The notes beneath the pieces were generated by a model. The model ran no database searches and was not told the origin of the DNA. It saw nothing but the letters and a program-made list of their open reading frames with translations. Source: Eggerthella lenta DSM 2243 (GTDB lineage: Bacteria > Actinomycetota > Coriobacteriia > Coriobacteriales > Eggerthellaceae). From it: 64,000 nucleotides of DNA. The DNA is taken from the NCBI RefSeq assembly GCF_000024265.1, contig NC_013204.1:1290180-1354179 (forward strand). Reading direction: 5' to 3'. Below are positions 44,132-52,924 of this stretch, in pieces. The translations under genes and the position numbers were made by a program. Numbering within the stretch: position 1 is the first letter of the stretch; every line of letters starts with the position of its first letter.

Positions 44132-44149
44132 TCCTTTTGCGCTTTCCGC

Positions 44150-44177
44150 TTGCAAACGCTCGGGGGCGTGGTATACT
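44150..44177 (+). promoter_or_regulatory. rpsB-tsf promoter
   Basis: TTGCAA (44150-44155) and TATACT (44172-44177) with a 16-bp spacer, about 115 bp before rpsB. Confidence 0.65.
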
Positions 44178-44196
44178 TCTGCAGTTTCTAAATACG

Positions 44197-44279
44197 CATG
44201 CTTGCGCGACCCGATCCGCTAGTGGCCAACTGAAAAAGGCTGCGGATCTCGGGGATGACCGCAAGCAGAGGACTAACGA
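44197..44279 (+). promoter_or_regulatory. Structured rpsB leader, candidate S2 autoregulatory RNA
   Basis: The leader folds into nested stems: an outer TGCTTGCG / CGCAAGCA pair and an inner GATCCGC / GCGGATC pair closing a loop that contains AGTGGCC and GGCT. Ribosomal protein leaders of this kind often bind their own product. No known motif is claimed. Confidence 0.45.
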
Positions 44280-44291
44280 ATGGAGAGAGTC

Positions 44292-45116
44292 ATGACGAAA
44301 GTCAGCATTACTTCGCTGCTCGATGCGGGCAGCCACTTCGGCCATCAGACGCGCCGTTGGAACCCCAAGATGAAGCCGTACATCTTCGGCAGCCGCGGGG
44401 ACATCTACATCATCGACCTCAAGCAGACGCTCGTGGGCCTCGACCAGGCGTACACGTTCGTGTCCGAGCTGGCCAAGAAGGGCGGCACCGTGCTGTTCGT
44501 GGGCACGAAGAAGCAGGCCCAGGAGGCCGTCGCCGACGCTGCCAACAAGTGCGGCATGCCCTACGTGAACGCTCGCTGGCTCGGCGGCATGCTGACCAAC
44601 TTCGTGACCATCCGCTCCCGCGTGAACCGCATGGAGGAGCTGGAGGCCATGGAGGCCGACGGCCGCATGGCCGTGCTGCCCAAGAAGGAGCAGATCCTGC
44701 TGCACAAGGAGCTGTCCAAGCTGCAGACGAACCTCAACGGCATCCGCAACATGAAGCGCACGCCCGACGCCGTGTTCGTGATCGACACGAACCGCGAGGC
44801 CATCGCCATCCATGAGTCCCGTCGTCTCGACATCCCCGTGGTGGGCACGCTCGATACGAACTGCGATCCGGACGACGTCGATTTCGGCATCCCCGCTAAC
44901 GACGACGCCATCCGCTCGGTCCGCCTGCTGGCCGACTTCATCGCCGACGCCGTCATCGCCGGCGTGGGCGTGCCGGTGACCGCTGCCGACATGGCTGCGC
45001 CCGCCGAGGCTGCCGAAGCCGTCGCCGAGGCCGCCGTCGAGACCGCTGCCGCCGAGGTTGCCGTCGAAGCCGTCGCCGAGGCTGCCGTCGAGGCCGCTGC
45101 GCCTGCCACCGAATAA
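44292..45116 (+). CDS. rpsB: 30S ribosomal protein S2
   Basis: 274 residues. VSITSLLDAGSHFGHQTRRW, NARWLGGMLTNFVTI and VVGTLDTNCDPDDVDFGIPA are S2 signatures. After about residue 232 there is an Ala/Glu/Val-rich tail of about 40 residues, common in high-GC Gram-positives. The ATG at 44292 has GGAGAG upstream; an in-frame ATG 4 codons earlier is possible. Followed by tsf. Confidence 0.97.
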   Translation: MTKVSITSLLDAGSHFGHQTRRWNPKMKPYIFGSRGDIYIIDLKQTLVGLDQAYTFVSELAKKGGTVLFVGTKKQAQEAVADAANKCGMPYVNARWLGGMLTNFVTIRSRVNRMEELEAMEADGRMAVLPKKEQILLHKELSKLQTNLNGIRNMKRTPDAVFVIDTNREAIAIHESRRLDIPVVGTLDTNCDPDDVDFGIPANDDAIRSVRLLADFIADAVIAGVGVPVTAADMAAPAEAAEAVAEAAVETAAAEVAVEAVAEAAVEAAAPATE

Positions 45117-45227
45117 GCTGCTTCGCGCATCTACCGCACTGAACGCGCCGCCCCGCTCACCCAGCGCGGCGGCGCTTGACACCCCGCCGCGTCCCAAGGC
45201 CGCGGCATCGTGAGAGAAAGGATCAAC

Positions 45228-46088
45228 GTGGCTGCTGTTACCGCTTCCATGGTCAAGGAACTCCGTGAGATGACCGGCGCTGGCATGATGGAGTGCAAGA
45301 AGGCGCTCGTCGAGGCCGACGGCAACATCGACCAGGCCGTCGACGTGCTGCGCACGCGCGGTCTCGCCGCCGTCGCCAAGAAGGCCGGCCGCGCCACCAA
45401 CGAGGGCACCGTCATGGCCATCGTCTCCGACGACGCCACGTCCGGCGCCGTCGTCGAGCTCAACTGCGAGACCGACTTCGTGGGCATGAACGACAAGTTC
45501 AAGGCCTACGCCGAGAAGATCGCCCAGGCCGCCCTGGCCTCCAAGCCGGCCGACCTCGAGGCCCTCAAGGCCGCCGACGCCGCAGGCGAGACGGTCGAGG
45601 CCGTGGTGACCGACGCTATCCACACGCTGGGCGAGAACATCCAGCTCGCCCGCTTCGCGGTGGTGGAGGGCGGCGCCGTGTCGTCCTACATCCACGGCGG
45701 CGGCAAGATCGGCGTGCTCGTGCAGTTCGACGTCGAGGGCATCGACCCCGCGTCCGACGGCTTCAAGCAGTTCGGTCGCGACGTGGCCATGCAGGTCGCC
45801 GCTGCGGCTCCGGTCGCCGCGACGCGCGAGTCCGTCGACCCGGCCATCGTCGAGCACGAGAAGGCCATCTACATGGCGCAGGCCGCCGAGTCCGGCAAGC
45901 CCGAGGCCATCCAGGAGAAGATGGCCACCGGCCGTCTGGAGAAGTTCTTCAAGGAGAGCACGCTGACCGAGCAGCCCTTCGTGAAGAACCCGGACCAGTC
46001 CGTCAGCGAGTACGCGGCTGAGGTCGCCAAGAACCTCGGCGGCGAGATCAAGATCGTCGACTTCAAGCGCTTCGTGCTGGGAGAATAG
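45228..46088 (+). CDS. tsf: Elongation factor Ts
   Basis: 286 residues. The nucleotide-exchange factor for EF-Tu. The N-terminal UBA-like domain ends MTGAGMMECKKAL; the core has NCETDFVGMNDKF and SYIHGGGKIGVLVQ; the C-terminal region has VKNPDQSV. The GTG at 45228 is preceded by AAAGGA and gives the usual N-terminus; a GTG at 45210 is less likely. In an rpsB-tsf operon. Confidence 0.97.
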   Translation: MAAVTASMVKELREMTGAGMMECKKALVEADGNIDQAVDVLRTRGLAAVAKKAGRATNEGTVMAIVSDDATSGAVVELNCETDFVGMNDKFKAYAEKIAQAALASKPADLEALKAADAAGETVEAVVTDAIHTLGENIQLARFAVVEGGAVSSYIHGGGKIGVLVQFDVEGIDPASDGFKQFGRDVAMQVAAAAPVAATRESVDPAIVEHEKAIYMAQAAESGKPEAIQEKMATGRLEKFFKESTLTEQPFVKNPDQSVSEYAAEVAKNLGGEIKIVDFKRFVLGE

Positions 46089-46092
46089 TTTT

Positions 46093-46255
46093 GTTCCGGC
46101 GGCCTGACGGCCGTCGGAACCGCTCGACGCTGCGAAGCCCCCTCGCACCGATCCTCGGCTCTTTTCGCTTGTCTTCGCGTACCGAAGTACGCTCAGCCGC
46201 GAAACGAGCCGACTATCGGCACGAGGGGGCTTCTCGCTGTCTTGCTGCGCCAACC
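46093..46255 (+). repeat. Structured intergenic repeat, copy 2 (after tsf)
   Basis: Begins with the hairpin GTTCCGGCGGCC / GGCCGTCGGAAC 4 nt after the tsf stop. Then come CGCTCGACGCTGCG and a long stem AAGCCCCCTCG with its complement 80 nt later (16 of 18 positions pair over the extended stem). The invariant GCGTACCGAAGTACGC hairpin lies inside, and the element ends TCGCTGTCTTGCTGCGCCAA. Confidence 0.78.
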
Positions 46256-46436
46256 TGCGTTCTTCGTTTCGGTACCAGCAGCTATCGGCCCTTCTGCTTT
46301 CGTTGTGATGATGGTGGGCGCGCAGCCTCCCTGTTCTTATAATGGTGGGTACCGCGAAGGGCGCCTCGGACGGCGTCCGCCACCCAATGAAACCAACGCC
46401 CGGACCCTCGTCGTCGCGGGCGCGGAGGATGCTTCC
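46256..46436. promoter_or_regulatory. murA upstream region with -10 TATAAT
   Basis: TATAAT lies at 46338-46343, about 95 bp before the murA start. No clear -35 was found. The rest of the stretch holds no gene. Confidence 0.4.
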
Positions 46437-47726
46437 ATGGCTGAAGAGATCATCATCGTACAGGGCAACAACACGCTGGCCGGCGACGTCGCCGTGTCGG
46501 GCGCGAAGAACTCGGCGCTCAAGCTGATCGCCGCCGCGTTGCTGGGCCAGGGGGAAACGACCATCCATAACGTCCCGCTCATCTCGGATATCAGCATCAT
46601 GTCCGACGTGCTGCGCTGTTTGGGCGCGCGGGTGGAGCGCGACGGCCATACGCTGACGGTGGACACCTCCGCCGTCGACAAGCACGAGACCCCCTACGAG
46701 CTGGTGTCGAAGATGCGTGCGAGCATCTCGGTGCTCGGCCCGCTCGTTGGCCGCTTCGGATGCGCCCGCGTGGCCATGCCGGGCGGCTGTCAGATCGGCG
46801 CTCGCAAGATCGACATGCATCTTGTCGGCCTCGAGGCTATCGGCGTGGAGTTCTCCATCGACCACGGCTTCCTTGAGGCCAGCACGCCCAACGGGCTGCA
46901 CGGCGCGCACGTCGTACTCGACTTCCCCAGTGTGGGAGCAACCGAGAACCTGCTCATGGCCGCCGTGGCGGCCGAGGGCTCCACGGTCATAGAGAACGCC
47001 GCGCGCGAACCCGAGATCGTGGATCTTGCGAACATGCTCGTGTCCATGGGGACGCGCGTCACAGGCGCGGGCTCGGACATCATCGAGGTCGAGGGCGTGC
47101 CGCTTTCTTCGCTGCATCCTTGCGAGCACACGACGGTGGGCGACCGCATCGAGGCCGGCACCTTCCTGGCCGGAGGCGCGCTGACGGGCGGTCCCGTCAC
47201 CGTGCACGGCATCGATCCGTCGTATCTGCGCGTTGCGCTCATGAAGCTCCGCGCCATGGGCTGCGACGTGGAGACGGGCGACGACTGGATCACCGTGGGC
47301 CGCACGCGCCCGCTGGCTCCCATCGACTTGCAGACGCTGCCGCATCCCGGGTTTCCCACCGACCTTCAGGCGCAGTTCATGCTGCTGGCCGCGTTCGCCG
47401 ACGGCATGTCCGTCATCACCGAGAACGTGTTCGAGAACCGTTTCATGTTCGCCAGCGAGCTCATGCGCATGGGCGCGGACATCGCCATCGAGGACCATCA
47501 CGCCCTCGTGCGCGGCGTGGACGTGCTGCAGGGCGCCGACGTGTCGTCCACCGATCTGCGCGCCGGGGCGGCTCTCGTGCTGGCCGGCATTGCGGGGGAG
47601 GGCGAGACTCGCGTGCACAACATCGGCCATATCGATCGCGGTTACGAGGACTACGTGGGCAAGCTGCGCGCTCTCGGCGCCGATGTCGTGCGCGCTGAAA
47701 CCGAGCAAGCCCAGACGTCCCGGTAG
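46437..47726 (+). CDS. murA: UDP-N-acetylglucosamine 1-carboxyvinyltransferase
   Basis: 429 residues. First committed step of peptidoglycan synthesis: transfer of enolpyruvate to UDP-GlcNAc. The EPSP-synthase-like inside-out barrel is marked by VSGAKNSALKLIAAALL, and the loop MPGGCQIGARKID holds the PEP-binding and fosfomycin-target cysteine (not the Asp of resistant enzymes). GYEDYVGKLRALGA is at the C-terminus. The ATG at 46437 is preceded by GGAGGA. Confidence 0.96.
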   Translation: MAEEIIIVQGNNTLAGDVAVSGAKNSALKLIAAALLGQGETTIHNVPLISDISIMSDVLRCLGARVERDGHTLTVDTSAVDKHETPYELVSKMRASISVLGPLVGRFGCARVAMPGGCQIGARKIDMHLVGLEAIGVEFSIDHGFLEASTPNGLHGAHVVLDFPSVGATENLLMAAVAAEGSTVIENAAREPEIVDLANMLVSMGTRVTGAGSDIIEVEGVPLSSLHPCEHTTVGDRIEAGTFLAGGALTGGPVTVHGIDPSYLRVALMKLRAMGCDVETGDDWITVGRTRPLAPIDLQTLPHPGFPTDLQAQFMLLAAFADGMSVITENVFENRFMFASELMRMGADIAIEDHHALVRGVDVLQGADVSSTDLRAGAALVLAGIAGEGETRVHNIGHIDRGYEDYVGKLRALGADVVRAETEQAQTSR

Positions 47727-47735
47727 CGAGCTCCC

Positions 47736-49229
47736 ATGGTCAACAAACGCAAGCAGGGCCTGACGCAGGCTCGTGCGAAACTTACGTCGCATCGCATGAG
47801 GTCGGCAACGGTCGGCACCCATGTGCCGCGACGCTCGTCGCGTCATATGAACGGCGAGGCGGTGGGATTCTCCAGCCCGCGCAAAAGGAAGCGCGCGGCT
47901 CGCGGCATCGTGGAAACTATTCTGCCCGTCACATCGTCGGGCGAGAGCTCGTCGCAATACGCCCGTCGCGTCAGCCGTCGCGAATTCGCCCAGGACATCC
48001 AACGTAAGGCGCGCATCCGCCGCATCGTCGCGATCGCGGTCTGCCTGCTCGTGGCGGTTGCCGTCGCCGCCGCCGTCGGCGTGGCGACGTTCTTCGGGTC
48101 GCTCGATGCGAAGCTCGGGCTCAAGGATTCCGATGCAGCGTCGGCGCTCGTTGCTCCCAAGGCCGATGCGAAGGCGTTCTACACGGTGGTGTCGGCCGAC
48201 CTCGATGCGCCGGGCTCGGCGAATGCGACGGACGGCCCCGACGCCATCGCGCTGGTGCGCGTCGACGAGGAGACCCGCGCCGTCACCGTCGTCTCGATTC
48301 CGCCTACGCTGCAGGTATCGCTGAAGGACGGCAAGAAGCACCCGCTGCGTGAGGCTTCGACGCAGGAGGGCGATGCCGCGCTCGTGTCGGCCGTGGCCGA
48401 CTTCGCAGGGGTGAACGTGGCTCATTACGTGAAGACCGACGCCGAATCCATCGTGCGCCTCGTGGACGTCCTCGGCGGCGTCGAGGTGAACGTGGCCGAG
48501 GAGGTGGACGACCCGAACGCGGGCGATGCCTACCTGCCGGCGGGCGCCCAGACGCTCGACGGCGCGCAGGCGCTCACGTTTTTGCGCGCCAGCAACTTCT
48601 CGAACGGCCTCGAAGTCCAGGCGGCGAACCAGCGCGAGCTGCTCACGGCACTGTCGCTGCGCCTTCTGGGGGAAGGGCGGCTGAGCTTCCTCGCCACGCT
48701 CGACAACGTGGGAGGGTCGTTCCAGACCGACCTTTCGGCTGCGGCCGCGCTTTCCGTCGCCGATGCGCTTCGCGGTGTGGACTCTTCCTCGGTGTACGGG
48801 GCGCTTGTGCCCGGCTACGAGACCGCGCGCGATGGCGCGAGCTCGTATGCGGTGTCTTCCGATGCCTGGAAGAGCATGATGGAGCTCGTGGCGGCCGGTT
48901 CCGAGCCCGTGGTGGAGCAAACGGCGCCCCAGGTGGATCCGGGCAGCTTCACCATCACCGTACGCAACGGCTCGGGCGTGACGGGCGGAGCCGGCCAGAT
49001 CGCCGACGCGCTGAAAGACCGCGGCTTCGACGTGACCGAGACGGGCAACACCGACACGTACGTTTACGACGAGACGCTCGTCGTGTACAACGACGACGCG
49101 TTCGAGGCGGCGGCGGAAACCGTGGTGGCATCGCTCGGCCTGGGCCGTACGGTGCCCGGGGCGGGTTTCTACACGTTCGATACCGACGTGTTGGTGGTTC
49201 TCGGCAAGGATTGGAAGCCCACATCGTAG
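47736..49229 (+). CDS. LytR-CpsA-Psr-like protein with degenerate active site
   Basis: 497 residues. A basic cytoplasmic N-terminus of about 90 residues, a membrane helix (IVAIAVCLLVAVAVAAAVGV), an LCP-type domain (about 140-350) and a C-terminal LytR_C domain (FTITVRNGSGVTGGAGQIAD). LCP enzymes attach polymers to peptidoglycan. The usual SIPRD block reads SIPPT here, and the Arg-Gln-rich block is QAANQRELL, so the catalytic arginines appear absent. It may be a non-catalytic relative. Starts 10 nt after murA, probably one operon. Confidence 0.8.
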   Translation: MVNKRKQGLTQARAKLTSHRMRSATVGTHVPRRSSRHMNGEAVGFSSPRKRKRAARGIVETILPVTSSGESSSQYARRVSRREFAQDIQRKARIRRIVAIAVCLLVAVAVAAAVGVATFFGSLDAKLGLKDSDAASALVAPKADAKAFYTVVSADLDAPGSANATDGPDAIALVRVDEETRAVTVVSIPPTLQVSLKDGKKHPLREASTQEGDAALVSAVADFAGVNVAHYVKTDAESIVRLVDVLGGVEVNVAEEVDDPNAGDAYLPAGAQTLDGAQALTFLRASNFSNGLEVQAANQRELLTALSLRLLGEGRLSFLATLDNVGGSFQTDLSAAAALSVADALRGVDSSSVYGALVPGYETARDGASSYAVSSDAWKSMMELVAAGSEPVVEQTAPQVDPGSFTITVRNGSGVTGGAGQIADALKDRGFDVTETGNTDTYVYDETLVVYNDDAFEAAAETVVASLGLGRTVPGAGFYTFDTDVLVVLGKDWKPTS

Positions 49230-49288
49230 ACTGTGGTAGAATCGGCACCTGAAAGCAAGATGTTCAAGTTCAACGAAGGAGCTTTACC

Positions 49289-49522
49289 ATGGTAGACAAG
49301 AACGATGTGGCGGCGGTGCTCGAGCTCATCCGCCCCAGCCTGCAGGCGGACGGCGGCGATGTGCGCCTCGTCGACGTGAACGAGGACGGCGTGGTGTCGG
49401 TGGAGCTGCAGGGTGCCTGCAAGGGCTGCCCCATGTCCCAGATGACGCTGGCCAACGGCGTGGAGCGCATCCTCAAGGAGCGCGTTCCCGGCGTGACGAA
49501 GGTCGTTCCGGCCGACCTGTAA
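49289..49522 (+). CDS. NifU C-terminal-type Fe-S scaffold/carrier protein
   Basis: 77 residues, a stand-alone Nfu domain: LIRPSLQADGGDVRLVDVNE and the cluster-binding GACKGCPMSQMTLANGVE with CxxC. Carries Fe-S clusters to apo-proteins. AAGGAG precedes the ATG. Followed after 33 nt by a cysteine-rich gene that may be its partner. Confidence 0.93.
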   Translation: MVDKNDVAAVLELIRPSLQADGGDVRLVDVNEDGVVSVELQGACKGCPMSQMTLANGVERILKERVPGVTKVVPADL

Positions 49523-49555
49523 ACCGGATCGATTTCGAAGGCGAAGGAGGCGGAT

Positions 49556-49846
49556 ATGGCGCAGTGTTGGGAACGCCGCGGGTGCGACGAGGAGATGATG
49601 TCGCGCTGCCCGCACAACATCCCGGGCGAGCCGTGCCCTGCCGATTGCCGCTTCGCCGCATGCACGCGCTCGACGCACGAGGTGTGCCAGGATTTCAACA
49701 AGCTGCTGAATCCCGAGCGCGATTACGACGCGGCCGTCAAGGAGGTGTGTCGCTTCTGCGAGCACTTCCTGGAGCACGGCCCTGGCGTGGCCGAGCGCAC
49801 TGGCGAAGTCACGAGGCAGGGCAATCCGAACCGGTTTCTGCTCTAG
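49556..49846 (+). CDS. Cysteine-rich protein, nine Cys in 96 residues
   Basis: No family recognised. Cysteines at 4, 10, 18, 27, 31, 36, 44, 65 and 68, including CPADCRFAAC and CRFCEH, indicate metal or Fe-S binding. GAAGGAGG precedes the ATG. Location directly after a NifU-type gene supports a link to Fe-S metabolism, but this is inference. Confidence 0.75.
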   Translation: MAQCWERRGCDEEMMSRCPHNIPGEPCPADCRFAACTRSTHEVCQDFNKLLNPERDYDAAVKEVCRFCEHFLEHGPGVAERTGEVTRQGNPNRFLL

Positions 49847-49981
49847 CAGGGCGAACCGGTTCGAAACGCGCGCATCCGCGAGGAGCGCGCGACAATCGCA
49901 GCGAGCAACCGCGGCCGTGCAGGACATCTGCGCGGCCGCGCGCTACCCCCATACCAGCAAAGAACCGACGAAAGGGAGACG

Positions 49982-50872
49982 ATGGCAGAGCAGGCTCACG
50001 GCACGCTGAAGGTGAAGACCGGGTTCGCGGAGATGATGAAGGGCGGCGTCATCATGGACGTCGTGAACCCCGAGCAGGCGAAGATCGCCGAGGACGCGGG
50101 CGCGGTGGCCGTCATGGCTCTGGAGCGCGTTCCCGCCGACATCCGCGCGCACGGCGGCGTGGCCCGCATGAGCGACCCCACCATGATCGAGGGCATCGTG
50201 GAGGCCGTGTCCATCCCCGTCATGGCGAAGTGCCGTATCGGGCATTTCGTGGAGGCGCAGGTGCTGCAGAGCCTGGGCGTGGACTTCATCGACGAGAGCG
50301 AGGTACTCACCCCGGCCGACGACGAGTACCATGTGAACAAATGGGACTTCGACGTGCCGTTCGTGTGCGGCGCGCGCAACCTGGGCGAGGCTCTGCGCCG
50401 CATCGCCGAGGGCGCGGCCATGATCCGCACGAAGGGCGAGCCGGGCACGGGCAACGTGGTGGAGGCCGTGCGCCACATGCGCACCGTGACCACCGACATC
50501 GCCCGCATCAAGGGCCTGCGCGACGAGCAGCTGTTCACGGCTGCGAAGGACCTGCAGGCGCCCTACGAGCTGGTGAAGTGGGTGGCCGAGCACGGGTGCC
50601 TCCCCGTGGTGAACTTCTCGGCCGGCGGCATCGCCACGCCCGCCGACGCGGCGCTGATGATGCAGCTGGGCTGCGACGGCGTGTTCGTGGGCAGCGGCAT
50701 CTTCAAGTCGGGCGATCCAGCCAAGCGCGCCCGGGCCATCGTGGAGGCCACGACGAACTACGACGACCCCGACACCATCGCCCGCGTCTCGCGCGATCTG
50801 GGCGAGGCCATGGTGGGCATCGAGATCTCGGACATTCCCGAGAACGAGCTCATGGCCGGCCGCGGCTGGTAA
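49982..50872 (+). CDS. pdxS: Pyridoxal 5-phosphate synthase, lyase subunit PdxS
   Basis: 296 residues. A (beta/alpha)8 barrel that condenses ribose 5-phosphate, glyceraldehyde 3-phosphate and ammonia. [36 protein letters not shown], the lysine in [11 protein letters not shown] and [20 protein letters not shown] are diagnostic. AAAGGGAGACG precedes the ATG. Paired with pdxT, from which it is separated by a structured repeat. Confidence 0.97.
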   Translation: MAEQAHGTLKVKTGFAEMMKGGVIMDVVNPEQAKIAEDAGAVAVMALERVPADIRAHGGVARMSDPTMIEGIVEAVSIPVMAKCRIGHFVEAQVLQSLGVDFIDESEVLTPADDEYHVNKWDFDVPFVCGARNLGEALRRIAEGAAMIRTKGEPGTGNVVEAVRHMRTVTTDIARIKGLRDEQLFTAAKDLQAPYELVKWVAEHGCLPVVNFSAGGIATPADAALMMQLGCDGVFVGSGIFKSGDPAKRARAIVEATTNYDDPDTIARVSRDLGEAMVGIEISDIPENELMAGRGW

Positions 50873-50877
50873 GGCGG

Positions 50878-51041
50878 GTTCCGGCGGCTTGCCAGCCGCC
50901 GGAACTGCTCGACGCTGCGGCGCACCGAGGTGCCCCGCCTTCGCGCGATGTCGAAGGTTTGCGTACCGAAGTACGCGGCGCCTCCGCCATCCCACGAATT
51001 CGGGGCGCCTCGGCGCCCCTCGCTGACTTACTACGCCAACC
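50878..51041 (+). repeat. Structured intergenic repeat, copy 3 (pdxS-pdxT)
   Basis: Starts with the perfect hairpin GTTCCGGCGGCT / AGCCGCCGGAAC 5 nt after the pdxS stop, then GCTCGACGCTGCGGCGC. A stem GCACCGAGGTGCCCCG has its complement at about 51004-51019. The invariant GCGTACCGAAGTACGC hairpin is inside. Ends CTCGCTGACTTACTACGCCA, 12 nt before the pdxT start. Confidence 0.78.
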
Positions 51042-51053
51042 AGGGAGGTGTCA

Positions 51054-51650
51054 ATGGAACCTGTGAGAAAGACGATCGGCGTCCTGGCCTTGCAGGGCGC
51101 CTTCCGGGAGCATCGGCGGATGCTGGAAGGCCTGGGGGCCGACACGCGCCTCGTGCGCTGGCCATCCGAGCTGGAAAGGCTGGACGGCCTGGTGATCCCG
51201 GGCGGCGAGTCCACGGCCATCGCGAAGCTTCTGGCCATCCACGGCATGTACGGGCCGTTGCGCGCCGCGCATGCGGCCGGCATGGCCGTGTTCGGCACGT
51301 GCGCCGGTGCTATACTCATGGCGCGCGACATCGAGGGGGCCCGCTCCGACCAGGAGCCGTTGGCGCTGATGGACGTGCGTATCCGCCGCAACGCCTATGG
51401 GCGGCAGATCGACTCGTTCGAGACGACGGTGCCGTGGGCGGGCATCGAGGGCGACCCGGTGAAGGGCGTGTTCATCCGCGCCCCGCGCTTCGCCGATCTC
51501 GGCGAGGGCGTGGAGGTGCTCAGCACGTCCGAGGACGGCGAGCCGCTGGCCGTCCGCGAAGGCCGCGCGCTGGCCGCGGCGTTCCATCCCGAGCTCACCG
51601 ACGATTCCCGCGTGCATGCTTTCTTCCTGGAGCGCGTCGTCGGGTCGTGA
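51054..51650 (+). CDS. pdxT: Pyridoxal 5-phosphate synthase, glutaminase subunit PdxT
   Basis: 198 residues. Class I glutaminase: IGVLALQGAFREH, VIPGGESTAI, Cys in FGTCAGAI and His/Glu in AAFHPELT. Delivers ammonia to PdxS. The ATG at 51054 is preceded by GGGAGG; a GTG 2 codons earlier is less likely. Confidence 0.96.
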   Translation: MEPVRKTIGVLALQGAFREHRRMLEGLGADTRLVRWPSELERLDGLVIPGGESTAIAKLLAIHGMYGPLRAAHAAGMAVFGTCAGAILMARDIEGARSDQEPLALMDVRIRRNAYGRQIDSFETTVPWAGIEGDPVKGVFIRAPRFADLGEGVEVLSTSEDGEPLAVREGRALAAAFHPELTDDSRVHAFFLERVVGS

Positions 51651-51762
51651 GGAGCCTCTCCTGCGTTGCCGGGGCGTTTCCAATCGCGGGAGCGCGCTCG
51701 ACGAGTTCTGCTACAATGAAGACGAAGGAAGGCGGGCGACGAAGCGAGAGGAGCGTGAACCT

Positions 51763-51981
51763 ATGAGCAAAGGCGTGACCTGTCCTGCGTGCGGGGCGGT
51801 CGGTTTGGACGTGTGCCGTTATGAGTCCATGATGGTGGTGCGCGCCGATCTCGCGATGTTCACGCTGCGCTGCCCGCACTGCAAAGCCACCGTGTCCAGC
51901 ATGCAGCCCATTCCGCCGCAGCTGTACGAGGAGGTGCGGTTCGCCGCCCTCGAAGTGGGCGCCGGCATGGGCCTTGAGTAG
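51763..51981 (+). CDS. Small zinc-ribbon protein
   Basis: 72 residues with two CxxC pairs (VTCPACGAVG and LRCPHCKATV), a zinc ribbon of unknown role. GAGAGGAG precedes the ATG at 51763. A TACAAT hexamer at 51713-51718 may be its -10 element, giving it a separate promoter from pdxT. Confidence 0.75.
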   Translation: MSKGVTCPACGAVGLDVCRYESMMVVRADLAMFTLRCPHCKATVSSMQPIPPQLYEEVRFAALEVGAGMGLE

Positions 51982-52073
51982 CGGTTCCGTCGGCATCGTG
52001 CCGGCGGAACTTTTTTCTATGCGGTTCGAACGACAACCGAATGCCCGTGCCGCGCGGGCTGCGAAGGAACGAC

Positions 52074-52907
52074 ATGCTCAACGACATCTACCAATCCATC
52101 GATCCCGTCCTGTTCGCGTTCGGCCCGTTCACCGTGCGCTGGTACGGCGTCGCCTACGTGCTGGGCTTCGTTTTCGCGGGCCTCGTCATCTGGCGCGTCG
52201 CGCGCCGCTGGCGCGTGCGCGTGGATGCGGATTCACTGCTGACCATCATGTTCTGCGTCATCATAGGCGTCATCGTGGGCGGACGGCTGGGTTACGTGCT
52301 GTTCTACGGCGAGGGGTACTATTTCCAGCATCCCGAGCAGATCCTCGCGTTCAACAAAGGCGGTATGAGCTTCCACGGCGGGCTTATAGGCGCGCTTTTG
52401 GCGGGCATCGCGGCTGCGAAGCTCACTCGTATCCCGTACCTCACGTTGGCCGACCTCGGCTGCATCGGCGCGCCGCTGGGCCTGCTGTTCGGCCGCTGCG
52501 CGAACTTCATCAACGGCGAGCTGTGGGGCGCGCCCACCGACGCCGCCTGGGGCGTGGTGTTCGGAGGCGCCGCGGGCACGATGCCGCGCCATCCGTCGCA
52601 GCTTTACGAGGCCTTTCTCGAGGGCGTCGTCATCTTCGCCGTGCTGTATCTGCTGTCGCGACGCATGCCGCCGCGTCCGCGCGGCACGTTTCTGGGCACG
52701 TTCCTCGTCATGTACGGATGCTTCCGCTTCCTCGTCGAGTTTGTGCGCGAGCCCGACGCGCAGCTGGGCTATCTATGGGGTGGCTGGCTTACCATGGGGC
52801 AGCTGTTATCGGTGCCGCTGATCCTCGTGGGCGCCGGCGTGCTGGTTTATGCGCTTGTCGTGAAAAAGCCCCAAAAAGGGCTTCCTGAAATGAAACAATC
52901 TGAGTAA
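52074..52907 (+). CDS. lgt: Phosphatidylglycerol-prolipoprotein diacylglyceryl transferase
   Basis: 277 residues, seven hydrophobic segments. FTVRWYGVAYVLGF, GGRLGYVLFY, SFHGGLIGALLAG and the signature FGRCANFINGELWG with the essential Arg and Asn are present. Transfers diacylglycerol to the lipobox cysteine of prolipoproteins; two such lipoproteins are encoded in this window. The ATG at 52074 has AAGGAAC upstream. Confidence 0.96.
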   Translation: MLNDIYQSIDPVLFAFGPFTVRWYGVAYVLGFVFAGLVIWRVARRWRVRVDADSLLTIMFCVIIGVIVGGRLGYVLFYGEGYYFQHPEQILAFNKGGMSFHGGLIGALLAGIAAAKLTRIPYLTLADLGCIGAPLGLLFGRCANFINGELWGAPTDAAWGVVFGGAAGTMPRHPSQLYEAFLEGVVIFAVLYLLSRRMPPRPRGTFLGTFLVMYGCFRFLVEFVREPDAQLGYLWGGWLTMGQLLSVPLILVGAGVLVYALVVKKPQKGLPEMKQSE

Positions 52908-52924
52908 CATATAAGGGAATCGAA

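Noticed and set aside
43437-48920. A minus-strand open reading frame of over 1800 codons
   Set aside because: Antisense to rpsB, tsf, murA and the LCP-like gene; no recognisable domain and shadow composition.
49847-49981. Riboswitch upstream of pdxS
   Set aside because: Only short GC-rich hairpins are present; nothing matching a known vitamin riboswitch was recognised.
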